A stretch of DNA of 64,000 bases from Carposina sasakii (GCA_014607495.2 CP053167.1:7440001-7504000), one strand, 5' to 3'. Positions 10,829 through 22,742 are shown, counted from the stretch's first letter. The notes: generated by a model from the sequence alone, not told the origin. Numbers and translations: made by a program.

Positions 10829-11175
10829 ATAGTGAGGAGTCATTGCACGATATTCATCGTTATCCACGTCCATACTTTAGTTTGCAGAAATTGCAATATC
10901 TTCTTACTTTATATTCACTATAAAAGTCAGTCAATATAGTTCACGACCATTCTATTTCTAATCGATTACTAAGCGCCCCCTCAATCGATTAATTCGGCAC
11001 TTGCCAAGACGCTTTAAATAGTATCGATACAAATCGCCTGCGCGTACGCATCGATAGGAATAGGCGGACCCAGAATAGACTTGTGTTTATCCAGCCAAAG
11101 TCAATCGGAAATGTAGGGGAATAATTCTATAGATATGACATAATCAAGTAAAATCGATATAAGTATAAGAGGAGA
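10829..11175. other. No gene recognised
   Basis: Contains several ATCGAT motifs (10960-11060) but no repeat or coding signal that I can support. Confidence 0.35.
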
Positions 11176-11365
11176 ACCTGATGCGGGGCTTCACTAGAAT
11201 ACATCAGCTGCATCTCCTTCCGTGCATGTAGTAAGATATGACTAAGGAACTCGGGCATTCTCCCAGGCGACAAGCTAGCAACTTGTTGATCATAAAATCT
11301 TAAAGCTTTGGAATCTCTTTTATGATCCTGCAGATCTGGCCACTCCATTTCAAGAACACAGCCGA
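11176..11365 (+). mobile_element. Family A repeat
   Basis: From 'gatgcggggcttcactagaa' to 'caagaacacagccg'; lacks part of the centre. Confidence 0.8.
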
Positions 11366-12228
11366 AAGATACTGAATAATAGAGAAGATGTGCTATCTTT
11401 AAAAGTAAATAAGTTTAGTAAACCAAGTCGCAAACCAGTTAAATGCACAACTTGATAAGGGCTTTACGTTTGAGAGCGCGGAAATGAGTTTCTTATCCCA
11501 TGTTATGCAATTGCAAGCTTCTAGGAACATATTGTGAGATATTTTCAGTGGCATGCAGCTATTTAAATCTACCTATGTAAAAATGTAAAACGATTTTGAT
11601 ACATAATTCATACATACGTCAAGCCCATTATCACCAGAAAAGTTTAGCCAATTAAGTTCCACGTGGCAAGGGGTGAGCCTACGGCCGCATAACGAATAAT
11701 CACTGGTAACGAATCCAATGGGAAATATTACCGAGTCATTCTAAATAGGTACTATAGGGCTTTAAGCATCAGAGCCTCGTCCATTAAATAGCAGGGTGCA
11801 CCACGGGCAGGTGATGTTGACTTTTGGTCCTAAGGTATTAGTCGAACTCACTTACGCCCATGACGTTTTTTTTTCATAATTCAAACAAAGTCAACTTTCA
11901 ATAAATTAGGTACATAAAAACACACACTTTGCGACCAAATTGACACAGAAGAAGAATAAATAAAACAAAATGGCGAGGGTCCAACGTAGTCCATTTTCAT
12001 GGAAATGTGAAAAGGTTGACGGCTCACCTAGTGTTTCAATCTTTGATGTAACTGTGTGTTTCCATTGCAATGGCGTCCGATACCGTCTACTTGGTGGGTG
12101 AATGATGAACTCTTAAATATTATTTGTATTGTAGGACTGAGACACCTAGCTTATACAATCTAATAAAGTTTGCCCTGAATCGTTAACGTATTTGAATTCG
12201 AATTAAAAACACACACGCTTACCCAAGC
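11366..12228. other. No gene recognised
   Basis: No supported coding region, tRNA or inverted repeat seen. Confidence 0.4.
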
Positions 12229-12348
12229 ACCCAAGCAGCGCGCAAGTTGTATTGAAGCTAGATATTAATTAATGTGTACAGCATAGGCCGAATATAGAGA
12301 TCTATAAGAGTTTATACAGCTTTAATACAGCTTGCGTGCTGCTTGGGT
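12229..12348. mobile_element. Fold-back element, 120 bp
   Basis: Imperfect inverted repeats of about 31 bp: ACCCAAGCAGCGCGCAAG... on the left mirrors ...CTTGCGTGCTGCTTGGGT on the right, closing on an AT-rich centre. The left flank repeats 'acccaagc' in tandem. No clear target duplication, so the class is unassigned. Confidence 0.7.
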
Positions 12349-12631
12349 ACGTTACGTCAGTCTATAAGTATGACGGACAGTTTCCAACAACGGAAACTCG
12401 CAAGAAAGGGTTCACACTGGTGAAGGGCATACGTGTGACCTTGCTAAGGTCTGCAATTCTGTATCAGTGGGTCTACCACAAGTTTTATGATCCCTACGAT
12501 TGCTAGCTACTGCGTAACAATCGTGCTAAACAATATCTGAAAAATTCTTTTTCTATGCTGTTTCTTAATCAATATAATGCCAACATTTTCAGGAAAAGCA
12601 AAGTATTTTATCGATAGTTTGTCTATAACCT

Positions 12632-12956
12632 AGCGGCGATAGCCCAGTGGTTAAGACGTGCACCTTCCAAGAGGTAAGCGTAAGTTCGATCCCAGTCACG
12701 GGCCTGTACCAATGAATTTATTTCATGTACAGATTTTAATGTTGTAAAATTGTCACTTAGCTCGTGCCTCGGAAAGCACGCAAATCCGTTGGTCCTGAGC
12801 CTGATCTCTCTCCGGTCGTGTCGGCTTTCCGTCCCATTGGACTATGAGAGTAACGGAATAGAGAGTGCATCTGTGTTTGCGCACACACTTGTGCCCTATA
12901 ATATCTCCTGCGTACCTGGTCAATCTCCGTAGAGATTGGTCGCCTTGGCCGAAATA
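12632..12956 (+). mobile_element. tRNA-headed SINE family D, copy 1
   Basis: The head reads like a tRNA gene 5' half, with an A-box-like TAGCCCAGTGG (12640-12650) and a B-box-like AGTTCGATCCC (12683-12693). A unique body and a 3' end 'ttggccgaaata' follow. Flanked by 8-bp duplications TATAACCT (12624-12631, 12957-12964). Two other near-complete copies carry an (ATC)n tail that is absent here. Confidence 0.85.
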
Positions 12957-13239
12957 TATAACCTGACGTAATTCCAAATGAGAGGGCTTAGACAGATAAT
13001 TTTTTTACAGGCAACAAAGTTATCGAAACATTTTCCACCAATAGCGTTTATACTTTATCAAGTAACATAACAAACGAAAACAAGGCTTCCTATTGGAAAA
13101 AATGATTCTATAATGTAAAATTGCTACAGTAAGTATACCTATATGTATTAGGTATGTAGATAAAAAGGAAGCTAATTAAAAATGAAAAATACACACATAA
13201 CTTATCTATATATCTATATCTATACATATAATCGTACAA

Positions 13240-13522
13240 AGACGTACAAAGATCACCGACATAGCTCAACGGTCCAGCATGCTGAAGTGGCAATGGGTAG
13301 GGCACATAGTTCGAAGAACTCGATGGCCGATGGAGTCGGAAAGTTCTAGAGTGGATATCACGTATCGGCAAGCGCAGCGTGGGAAGGCCACCCGCGAGGT
13401 GGACGGATGACCTGGCCAAGGTCGCGGGCGTCGGTTGGATGCAGGCTGCTTCCGACCGGTCGGAGTGGAGGTTGTTGGGGGAGGTCTATGTCCAACAGTG
13501 GACATCTCAGGGCTGTAAATGA
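13240..13522 (+). mobile_element. RTE-type LINE, 3' end of ORF, degraded
   Basis: Collinear with the last ~90 codons of the LINE at 28743-30875 (from KITDIAQRSS to the stop after GGGCTG), but with frameshifts after VGHIV. It ends 'gggctgtaaatgatacatat', so the (ATG)n tail has decayed. Same subfamily as the long copy. Confidence 0.85.
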
Positions 13523-13552
13523 TACATATAATAAAATTGTAATGGATCAATG

Positions 13553-13742
13553 TTTGTGCACGCTAATCTCAGAAACGGCTGGACCGATTTCAATGCAGTT
13601 TTCAGGAATATATTGTGACAGGTCTCACATAACATATAGGCTACTTTTTATCCCGGGAAAATGTTTTTATCCTGGATAATTTCGACATTCTGTTTTTTCT
13701 GCAGTCCACGCGGACGGAGTCGCGGGTATCCACTAATTTAAT
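13553..13742 (-). mobile_element. Family L fragment
   Basis: Minus-strand copy containing 'cgcggacggagtcgcgggta', homologous to 22743-22985 over most of its length (shared 'cttttcattgaaatcggt'-type blocks and 'cccgggaaaatg'). Confidence 0.7.
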
Positions 13743-14089
13743 ACTAAATTATGTCATTGGTCGGACATTGATCCTTAGGAGTTAATAATGTTTTTATGCT
13801 ATTCAAATATATCAATTATTTATATACATGTTGTAACAAACTACTTAGTAAGGTATATAACATAGACATCATTAATTTTGCTACGCGATAACAATCGGTC
13901 AAGTGCGAATTTCATTTGCTAATTCTGTGTTCCGTGGCAGTAAATAGGCGTTTTGATTATTGCCGGTTTCTTGAACGCTTGTCAAATGTGGACTGTTAAT
14001 TTAACAGAAATGTTAGTAGAACTTTGGCAGCATATTATGAATTCTTAATACTTCCCTACACTCTATACAGAAATTCAGCTTCTCGCGTC
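13743..14089. other. No gene recognised
   Basis: Plain AT-rich DNA. Confidence 0.4.
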
Positions 14090-14567
14090 CTGTAAACAGG
14101 GCTGTCTGTGCATGATAACCAGTGGTCGGAGTAGGTATATTGATTTTACATACTTGCGTCATGATATCATAATATGGACATGCATTTTTTCCGGAATGTA
14201 CCGGAGTTTCCAAAAACTAGCAGCATAGCGTTGAGAGTATTGATACATTTTTAACTAGTTTCATGTAATAATTTCGAAGTTTCGGTATTTTTATTTTATT
14301 TTTATCATAATAATCCGGAAACTCGGAGGCGTATCCATATTAACATATACGTTTGATGTCAATGACCTTAATTCAATATACCTACTCCGACCACTGATGA
14401 TAACAGTCGATCAAGGAACTCAGGAGCGTTCTCTCAAGCAATGAGCTAGCAACAGATAGACACTGATAGTTTGTATCCAGTCTGAGGCCCTTGATATGTT
14501 TAAAGTAGATATCGGATCTCCTTCGTTACCTTGCAGTTGCTACCACATTTTTGAGAATACAGTCATA
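14090..14567 (+). mobile_element. Family A repeat split by a hAT-like MITE
   Basis: The right half (14405-14567, 'agtcgatcaaggaactcagg' to 'ttgagaatacag') is clear. The short left piece 'ctgtctgtgcatgataac' is the matching upstream segment. The two halves join once the MITE and one duplication are removed. Confidence 0.65.
14120..14396. mobile_element. hAT-like MITE, 277 bp
   Basis: Perfect 8-bp duplication ATGATAAC at 14112-14119 and 14397-14404. Terminal inverted repeats begin CAGTGGTCGGAGTAGGTATA on the left, mirrored on the right, about 24 bp. An 8-bp duplication plus a CAGTGG start is the hAT signature. No transposase coding. Confidence 0.9.
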
Positions 14568-14599
14568 CCTATTCCTATCTCACTACAGATTATGAAACA

Positions 14600-14766
14600 A
14601 AGTCGATTGCCGCTGTCTGTCTGTCTCTATGTATGCTTAGATCTTTCAAACTAGGGAACGGATTTTGATGCGGTTTTTTTTATATAGATAAAGTAATTCA
14701 CGAGAAAGGTTTTAATGTATAGTATCAGTACTGCACCCGTGCGAAGCCGGGGCGGGTCGCTAGTAT
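14600..14766 (-). mobile_element. Lepidopteran-type dispersed repeat fragment
   Basis: Holds 'cgtgcgaagccggggcgggt' followed by 'cgctagt', and a GTCTGTCTGTCTC run. This is a repeat type I recognise as common in moth and butterfly genomes; its class is not settled here. Confidence 0.5.
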
Positions 14767-15081
14767 TTTATATATGAGTGATGATAAGCATTGATGAGCT
14801 TTCGACAGGCTACAAAAGTTTTTACAAGTAAAAGGAACCCTAATTAATAGTTAAACTTTTTATTGTATCTAAAATGATAAATTGAAACATTTTGTTAAAC
14901 CGCAGGAGGTGCAGATCATTGACTACTTAATGTCAATCAGTATTGGTGTAGTTTTTTTTCTATTAATTTAATACTAACGTATGGAAAATTATGATTGCTA
15001 CCGAGTTCATGGTTATTATTTAATTGAAAACTAGAAAACGGCTATTTTTTTTGTCAATGATAAAAAATATTGGCCTTCCTG
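14767..15081. other. No gene recognised
   Basis: AT-rich spacer. Confidence 0.4.
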
Positions 15082-15270
15082 TTCTGTGCTGATGTGGGGC
15101 TTCACCATAGAATAGAACACAAGCTGCATCTCCTTCCGTGCATGTCGTAAGAGTCGACTAAGAAGGTTAGGGGCGTTCTCTCAGGGGATGAGCTAGCAAC
15201 GTGGCTGCAGGATCTCCTCCACGATCTTGTAGTTCTGGCTATCCCATTTTTTGGAACACAGCCGTATGTA
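15082..15270 (+). mobile_element. Family A repeat
   Basis: Complete at both ends with an internal deletion of about 60 bp relative to the longest copies. Its right end abuts the 519-bp TIR element. Confidence 0.8.
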
Positions 15271-15272
15271 TA

Positions 15273-15791
15273 CAGGGTGTTTGTGACAGCCAGGCAAATA
15301 TTGATATCATGACTTCAGACCATGATACTGGGGCGGACAACTTCAAGCTTCAACACTGAAAATTTTCGCAGGAAAATTCCGAAATTTTCCGATATTTTTC
15401 ATATTTTGTGAAGTTGGTGTGCCTAATCTTAATAAATAAATTATAATATTTTCAGGAAAAAAAAATAGTTTAGTTCGTTTAATTAGGCCTTAAAATTTTA
15501 ACCAAAAGATGATTTTCAAAAAAAAAAGTAGCCCTCAAAAATTTTCAAAAAACTGATCTACCCTAATAGAGAGTCACAATTGACCCAAAAAACAGAAATG
15601 GTTTACACAATAACTAATACGCCCATTTAATTAGACACAGAATCGCTCGATACAATTAGCGCGGAGAGCAAAGATTACTGAAAATCATATAAAAAAAAAC
15701 ATTTCCTGCGAATAATAACACTGTCGTATAAGTCAACAGAATGGTACTTGTTCAGCATTTCAGTATTTTCCTGGCTGTCACCTACACCCTG
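15273..15791. mobile_element. TA-flanked TIR element, 519 bp
   Basis: Ends are inverted repeats of about 29 bp, CAGGGTGTTTGTGACAGCCA on the left and its near-mirror on the right, each next to a TA. The interior is non-coding and A/T-rich with poly-A runs. TA flanks and a CAGGGTG start fit Tc1/mariner-like MITEs; this is inference. It differs in sequence from TIR-6 and TIR-7. Confidence 0.8.
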
Positions 15792-16089
15792 TATGTTTGT
15801 ATGTATTCTATGATGAATTAATTTCCTACAGAAGTGAAAAAGACTAATGGCAAAATTATTCCTTTTATATATTAAACACGCTATTCCCCCTTTTATCTTC
15901 CGTTAACCCACGATATAATAATAAATTCGTTATAATAAGAATAGGTACTATAGTGATAGATAAGATTAGTAAACTCATGTGAGTTCGTCTTCGGGAAATA
16001 GTTATCCGGGAATATTTATCCAGGAAAAAAGTAATCTAAATGTTTTCTAATAAAACCCCGCATTAGTACATAACCTGTATTTATTTATG

Positions 16090-16165
16090 TTTATTCATTT
16101 ATTTATTTATTACATTAGAAAGCCAACATAATAGATAATAGTTCCGTTGTTACAAGATGGACAGG
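16090..16165 (-). mobile_element. Family J retroelement 3' tail
   Basis: Reverse-oriented match to 7773-7860, with the TTTATTTATTTA run as its tail and 'gaaagccaacataata' inside. Confidence 0.55.
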
Positions 16166-17514
16166 AATACTGGACAATATAACAAATGCTTTAAACGTTT
16201 TTTTGACATTTTTGACCTTTCTCTACATAGCACACCTTCTACCTATGAACAAGGGCACTATTGCTTTTTGCGTTTTTTACAATTGTACCCATGTGCTACC
16301 GAAGGTGCGTTTTATGTATGTAACACAATAATTAAAGACTAGCACAACTTTTGTAAGAAATGAAGTACCTACCTAAACTATGTTACACGATAACCTCAAC
16401 ATTTTTCTTTGCTCAAATCACCGGAATATAAAAAAACACAATCGGGCTGACCGGAAGGGTCGCCATTAAACAAATGTGTATAATATCCACCCTCGTTCAT
16501 TCTAGCAATGACTTGGATAACACTATCGTTTGTGGGGACGCTGTGATAGCGGGTTCACAAGCGGAGCGGAAACTAAAGCATTTTTTTTGGGTGGAATTTA
16601 CGATTTAAATGACTCTTTCTGTGTTTACTAATGAATGATGATCATCATAATCATGATCTTAAAGCAGTTGTGTTTCCATTATCAAAGCGAGATGCCGCTC
16701 AACGGGTGTAGGTACGTATTATGCTTCCACAAAAGAAACAATCCTGCTTTAATAGTTTTGGAGCCAGAAAAATCTTCCATTACATTCAACTTTCATTCCA
16801 TTACAGCTAAATTATGTACTTTAATTTTCTTTAAGTTAGATTAATAAAATAGCTCGATTAACTAGGAGTGTCCCTTGGCTTTACCCGCTAGTACGTCGCT
16901 CCATCGACCCATCCCCACAGGACACTCAATCACTTCTCACCTAACGCGCTGACGACGGTAACTCCGTCATTTTTTCTCGAATCTTCTTTTGGTGATCTCA
17001 AGTTATAAGCGGCAGCGATTTTAATGATTATTACGCAATATATTATTACCATTGAATGAATAATGGTGAAAATACTCTCTTTCAGCTGATATTAAAATTT
17101 CCTTTGTCAGGAATTCTTATTCTTATATTGTACACATACAATTATAGACAGAAATTATGAAAGAAAATGTACGAAGGCGTGGTTATCTCTAAGAAAGATT
17201 TCTTCCAGCAAACCATTTGGGAAATTGATAATTAAATATAAAAGGTAGATATGCGTGTACACAGAATCAACAATAAAATTTGAATTTAACAAAATAAATA
17301 AAATACACCTAGGTACATAAACATACATTAATATTTATTAATTAAATATATATCAGACAGACTCAATAGAAGCGAGAGGTAGTGGTTCTTTAACCTTTTC
17401 TTAAATATATTCCTTTATAAAGGATATAATATTGCAAACTGATTATTTAATAGGTATTAATCTGTCACTTTTAAGAAGAACTGGAAAAACTGGCCCCCAG
17501 AACAAACAAGAGGC
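16166..17514. other. No gene recognised
   Basis: Two chance ORFs of 61 and 69 codons. GC-richer at 16860-16980 without a recognisable motif. Confidence 0.4.
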
Positions 17515-17610
17515 AGAGGAGAGAGATAGCTCAATTGGTTAGAGCAAAGCACGGTATGCGAGAGGTCGTGAGTTCAAGTCTCACTCGGGTGATTTTTATT
17601 TTTTAATAAT
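17515..17610 (+). mobile_element. tRNA-like SINE family H, copy 1
   Basis: Head reads 'gagagatagctcaattggtt' with a D-arm (gctc/gagc), then a T-arm GTGAG-TTCAAGT-CTCAC. Acceptor pairing is poor and the anticodon stem does not form, so this is a SINE head or tRNA pseudogene, not a working tRNA. The T-rich 3' part matches the other H copies. Confidence 0.6.
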
Positions 17611-19223
17611 ATTTATAAACAAATGGCAGCTGTTATAAAATAAACTATGTGTACCCGAAACCAAATATATTTCAAACAAGTTATTATACGCTGGTACGAG
17701 TATTGTACCTAATAACCTCATTTACTAAAGAAAATAACCCGACTGTGTAAGTTTTTTGACCTTGAGTCAGGGGGGCAATTCTTGAAATTTTTTGAGCCGA
17801 AATGCAACCACTAACGAAACGTGGTAGTGCGAAGCAATATATACTTACCGCTTGAGTAATAAGATATATTTTAGCACGCATCGATCGCGAGTATGACAGA
17901 ATAAAAACTAATATCTGTCTCGTGCTGAAATGTGTCTAATTACGTCACCGTAAAGTAATTATTCCTTTGTTCTGTTGAGCGTCTACAACGGTTCTGTTTC
18001 GGCTTCGTTCCAACTCGAGACTTTTCGAGAATTGGCCCCCAGGACTAACACAAATGTAATGATTCCATTCAGGTTGAAAAGTGGCAAGCTGTTTAGAGTC
18101 TAGTCTAGAGCATGCCCAAGAAATATACATACATACATTCGAAAAATACAGAACTAGAACTACACAAGAAACACGACCTTTTCGTTTCTCGTTTGCTTTT
18201 ACTTTTCCTCGTATTAAGGAAAATTATGTTCGTCCTTTTACTACGTGTTACATAAATCTGTAAATATGATTTAGTGTAGCTCAGAGTAATATTTACTTAG
18301 ATGATAATAAATCTTATAAATAGGGAATACCTATTAATCAGCTACATGTTTCGTTATTTTTTTTTGGTAATTAATATTAAAACTCTGTTATCGAGTGAGT
18401 GACAAACAGACAATGTACAACCAAAACTACTTTCTGCAGGAAACTGGAATTTGACATATAAATGTCACTTGCCGTGGGAGTATAATTGAAAGGATCATTA
18501 TAACGAAGCGTCCAAATTTTTTCCGGATAAAATCATGGACGGCCGCTAGAATTTACCTAAAAATGACTATCAACGAAAGAATTTTCGATAAAACATTTTC
18601 CTATGTCGCCTGTGTGCAACTTTAGCACCATCGTATATTTTTATTTAGCTTTACGAAATTCCACCGTAACTTGGTCCGTTATTGGACATAGATTAAAATA
18701 GTTCATGACTTGCACCACACACCCAGGATTTCCCGCGTAAATTATTTCTTTATGCCAAGAACGTAAATGTATCTGTTGTAATTCCACGATAAGAACGCTT
18801 CGGCGTGCTCCGTGGAGATATGCCCTATTATTCCTCTCTTTTTGATGTATGACAACGGAAAGAGGCCGAAGATTGACGGCTCAATATGATAGGAGGTTTA
18901 TTGGAGTCATGAAAATATTCCAAAAATGTTGCTAAATGATTTTTCTTGAGGAAAAGTCGCTGACAGTTTCTTGAAGGTTGGTGTAGATTAGTTTAACACC
19001 CGTATTTTATGTTAATATTTGACATTAGAATTCATCGAACTGCATCTCATTATATGATTATTGACTTTTAAGAGTTCATGGGACAAAAACAATCATCTAT
19101 AGAATGAAAATAGTTAATTAAGCAATGCTAAACGTTAAAGCTTCTTCATAGATATAGATGTAAAACTACAGTTTTAAATTCGCTATATCTTGCAAATTGT
19201 ACATACCTATGCTATGTATTTGA
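17611..19223. other. No gene recognised
   Basis: About 1.6 kb with only short chance ORFs. The block 'ttggcccccaggactaac' near 18035 resembles 'ctggcccccagaacaaac' near 17492, a possible old local duplication. Confidence 0.4.
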
Positions 19224-19477
19224 TCTTCTATGCTGCTCTGAGAGTGAAAAAAAACGTATAATACTACAGCTGCTTCTCTTCCAGAGCATACCGTAGAAGT
19301 CAGTAGAGGGACAAGAGGGTCTTGGTGTTTTGTAGGCGATGGGTTGACCACCTGTCACTACCGAACTTGTACATCTCAAATATACCGAAGAAGTGGCACC
19401 ATGTAGTTCTATCGGTCCTTGGTGCTCTGCCTACCCGGTAGGGACAAAGGCGTGATTATATGTATGTATGTACATAA
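19224..19477 (+). mobile_element. SINE family B, full length
   Basis: Flanked by the 11-bp duplication TATGTATTTGA (19213-19223, 19478-19488). Starts 'tcttctatgctgctctg' and ends 'ggcgtgattata' plus (TGTA)n. No internal Pol III boxes that I can call with confidence. The 3' end equals that of the LINE fragment at 1368-1508. Confidence 0.9.
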
Positions 19478-19488
19478 TATGTATTTGA

Positions 19489-19825
19489 GTACTCGTAAAG
19501 TCTTCGATAACTTTTTTGAACCGAAAAAAGTATGTAGTATTTCTAGTTCAAAATAAAAAAACCATTCAGTATGTGGTTAAAAATATCAGTTATCTTTTTC
19601 TATTTACTCCCCGTTATAAAAAAGTAGAACGTTACGAAATAGGAAACCTTTCTTGCAAATTACGGTGTAAAGAAAATGTGGTGTAATTTACGAGTAGAAA
19701 CCTTTTTAAACCGAAACCTTTTTAGATGAAACCCTTTTATTTTCGGCTCACCCCATTAGTTTTGTTAGTGGTTAGTTAACTAACAGGTTTAAAAGTTATT
19801 TTTAACAAATATAAATGACAAAGCC
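19489..19825. other. No gene recognised
   Basis: Contains a local repetition of 'aaacctttttaaacc'-like phrases (19640-19740), otherwise nothing. Confidence 0.35.
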
Positions 19826-19863
19826 TGTGCTGATGCGTGTCTTTACTAGAATATATCAGCTGC

Positions 19864-20216
19864 GTGTAGTAGCGGTGATAGCCCAGTGGTTAAGACGTGC
19901 ACCTTCCAAGCGGGAGGCGTAAGTTCGATCCCAGTCACGGGCCTGTACCAATGAATTTATTTCATGTACAGATTTTAATGTTGTAAAATTGTCACTTAGC
20001 TCGTGCCTCGGAAAGCACGTAAAACCGTTGGTCCTGCGCCTGATCTCTCCGGTCGTGTCGCCTTTTCGTCCCATCGGACTATGAGAGTGAGGGAATAGAG
20101 AGTGCATCTGTGTTTGCGCACACACTTGTGCACTATAATATCTCCTGCATACCTGGCCAATCTCTGAAGAGATTGATCGCCTTGACCGAAATACGGTCGG
20201 ATATCATCATCATCAC
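19864..20216 (+). mobile_element. tRNA-headed SINE family D, copy 2
   Basis: Flanked by the 9-bp duplication ATCAGCTGC (19855-19863, 20217-20225). Full head with both Pol III boxes, body identical in layout to copy 1, and an (ATC)n tail. Confidence 0.92.
19879..19932 (+). promoter_or_regulatory. Internal Pol III promoter boxes of SINE D
   Basis: A-box-like TAGCCCAGTGG (19879-19889) and B-box-like AGTTCGATCCC (19922-19932), spaced as in tRNA genes. Presence suggests capacity for transcription; activity is unknown. Confidence 0.65.
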
Positions 20217-20350
20217 ATCAGCTGCATCTACTTCTGTGCATGTCGTAACAGTCGATCAAGCCAAGGGTGTTCTCTGGCGATAAGCTTGTCACAAATCTTT
20301 TATATCTAAACACGCTATGGTGGCTGCAGGATCTCCTTCGTGATCCTGGC

Positions 20351-22304
20351 CTAAGTGACACATTAATTAAGAAACTGCATGGTGCACTAACTAAGCTATA
20401 AAAACACTGCAGTATTGCGGGAATGTAAAACATAGGGAAATAAATATCTTTTATGAGAGCATGCAAGCCTTTCCTGTGAAATTTGTACCTAGGTAGGTAC
20501 AAATTTCACTAGTAGGTACTAGCAACAAAAGGATAAGTAATTCTTTAGCTTAATTAAAATTATGAGTTCAAAATAAAGAGAAAAGGTTTTTGTGAGGTGT
20601 AAAATTTAGATTACTGAAAGGGTTTTGATGAAACTTTGCAGTTATAACAGCATATACTATCAATATATACAAAAGAGATTCATTTCTTTTGTGATTCTGT
20701 AGTTCTGGCTGTATGATAATTTGTTAATAATAATATAATAATAATAATCTTTATTAATACCAATTGTTAAATTATGTAGGCATGTACATTGTACATCGGA
20801 AAGTAAATTGTACTGCGCAATTCATTCGCAAACGACCTAGTGCAAAAATATGAACTCTTCACAAGACTCATAAAAATGTTTATGCCTATTCACAAAATTA
20901 AAAAAATATGCTTATAAATATTATATTATATCGTATATTATATTGGCTTGCTCTATTCATCAAACGAAATAACTTTTTTCCAAAACAAGTTACGTATTAT
21001 GAATTTTATTTTGGGTTCAAGTCCGTTTGTTCGACGTAACTAAAAAAGGTTTTCTTCCAACTTCGAGGGGGAAAACTTGGGGAATTTTACTAATTCGGTT
21101 CGGGTAGGTAAGTACGCAGTAGGGTATCGGATACAGAGACGGAATAGGGTTAATTTGTAAACGTAGACATAGGTAAGTGTAACCATTTATAAATCTTTGT
21201 TACGAAATAGGCTCGCCTTAATAAGTATAAGAAAATTAATTAGCTACAGATAATTAAAAAAATAACAGAATCAATTGAAATAATTATCTATCGACAACCA
21301 AGTTAAGTATCACTTAACTGACATAGATTAAGAAGCTACTAACAAAATATGTGCGTATAATTACATGAAATGAATTAATCGAATTAATGCCTACTTTTAG
21401 CCTATCAACTATTATAATAATTGTCTGTCGCTGCAGTGCTATGTCGCTAAAGAGATATTTTTCGTTTAAATATTTTGAAGCCGTTTTAGACCTTAATATG
21501 GCTCTGTACAAAAGTTAGAGATGTACTAGCACACCATAAATCGTCGTGATGGAACATTTGTCCATAAAATTAGATACTTACATAAGTGACTTGCACAGTA
21601 AAAAATCTTCAGGTTCTTTCAGCATCTTACCTGAAAAGAGATATTAGGGTAAAAATTGGCTTAGGGTCACATAATTAACCTAGGTAGGTGAATGTGTCAT
21701 ATAAAAGTTTGTAAATACTTTAACTTGGTAGAAAATTTAAGAAAACAAAATTTAAAAAAAATATCTTAAGCGGAGCGGAGTGTGTGATGATGACGTAAGT
21801 ACTTAAGAGAGAATTTTCTGAAATTCCGACAGGTAAAACAGGAATTGTAAAGTTCACGCAGGGACGCGTCTTCTAAATGTTATAAATATGTAAACATGCT
21901 ACCTATGAAAGTAATAGGCACTTCATATATGTTATATATAGACAGGTATTTAATACCTACACATCTGCCAGAAAATATCCTATAATGTTAAATTAAAAAG
22001 GTTACAAAATTTTCCACAAACAATTTCATTTAACTTACCAATATTAAGAAAGTAATTTAATTACCTAGGCATTTGAAGGTTTCGTTGCTATTAAAAAAGC
22101 TTATAACAGGGTGTTGAGTTATGTTTTCTTGGAAATTTTCACGCCATATTTAGATTGAGCTTTTTCGTTCAAGGCAATTTATGTAATCACAGCGATAACA
22201 TTTATAGGTAAGTAGTTGTTTCTAACTTGAGAATTTACATTAATAGAAAATATATTTATCATTCCTTGTTGAGGTAACCGATATTTTTCACAGAAGATGG
22301 TGTG
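20351..22304. other. No gene recognised
   Basis: A (TAA)n run lies at about 20727-20746. The block at 21800-21875 ('gaaattccgacaggtaaaac') is a decayed dispersed repeat shared with 10420-10490. Near 20690, 'gattctgtagttctggctg' may be the displaced right end of the preceding family A copy. Confidence 0.45.
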
Positions 22305-22316
22305 TTAATTTATATA

Positions 22317-22480
22317 ACGTTGCCAATGTGTAATTTAGAAAAGAGATGGTAAAATTCGTCATCCGAGTAATCGACCCGGTGGCTTAGTGGTTATAGCGGC
22401 TGGCACGGTTTGCAGTGGTCGTGGGTTCGATTCCCACTCGCGTGAAGAATTTTTTCCATTTTCGTTATTAATAATTTTAC
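22317..22480 (+). mobile_element. tRNA-like SINE family H, copy 2
   Basis: Flanked by the 12-bp duplication TTAATTTATATA (22305-22316, 22481-22492). Layout: 'acgttgccaatgtgtaattt' leader, 'gatggtaaaattcgtcatcc' block, tRNA-like head (gacccggtggcttagtggtt ... GTGGG-TTCGATT-CCCAC), then a T-rich 3' part. The tRNA-like portion is in the middle rather than at the 5' end, which is unusual for a SINE. Confidence 0.85.
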
Positions 22481-22497
22481 TTAATTTATATACAAAT

Positions 22498-22612
22498 AGT
22501 GGACGCCCGCGACTCCGTCCGCGTGTACTGCATAAAAAACCAAATGTTGAAATTATCCGGGATAAAAGGTATCCTATGTCCGTCTCCTGGTTCTCAGCTA
22601 CCCCTTTATCAA
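22498..22612 (+). mobile_element. Family L fragment
   Basis: Begins 'gtggacgcccgcgactccgt' and keeps 'attatccgggataaaaggta'; truncated on the right. Confidence 0.65.
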
Positions 22613-22742
22613 ACAGCCAAATCAGTAAATCGGCATAGCTGTTCTTGAGTTGTAAATAGTGTACCTATCACGACTTTCTTTTATATACATATATAAAAAT
22701 ACAATACAAAGTTCAATGTAATCGTAACATCCTATATTTAAT

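Larger units (their letters stand above)
19826..20350 (+). mobile_element. Family A repeat interrupted by SINE D
   Basis: Left part 19826-19863 ('gtgctgatgcgtgtctttac' to 'atcagctgc') continues at 20226 ('atctacttctgtgcatgtcg'). The interruption is exactly one SINE D plus a 9-bp duplication, so family A was here first. Confidence 0.85.

Noticed and set aside
13108..13679. Three overlapping ORFs of 90-103 codons
   Set aside because: Frames through the degraded LINE 3' end and its reverse strand.
17521..17593. tRNA gene
   Set aside because: Same SINE unit with poor acceptor pairing.
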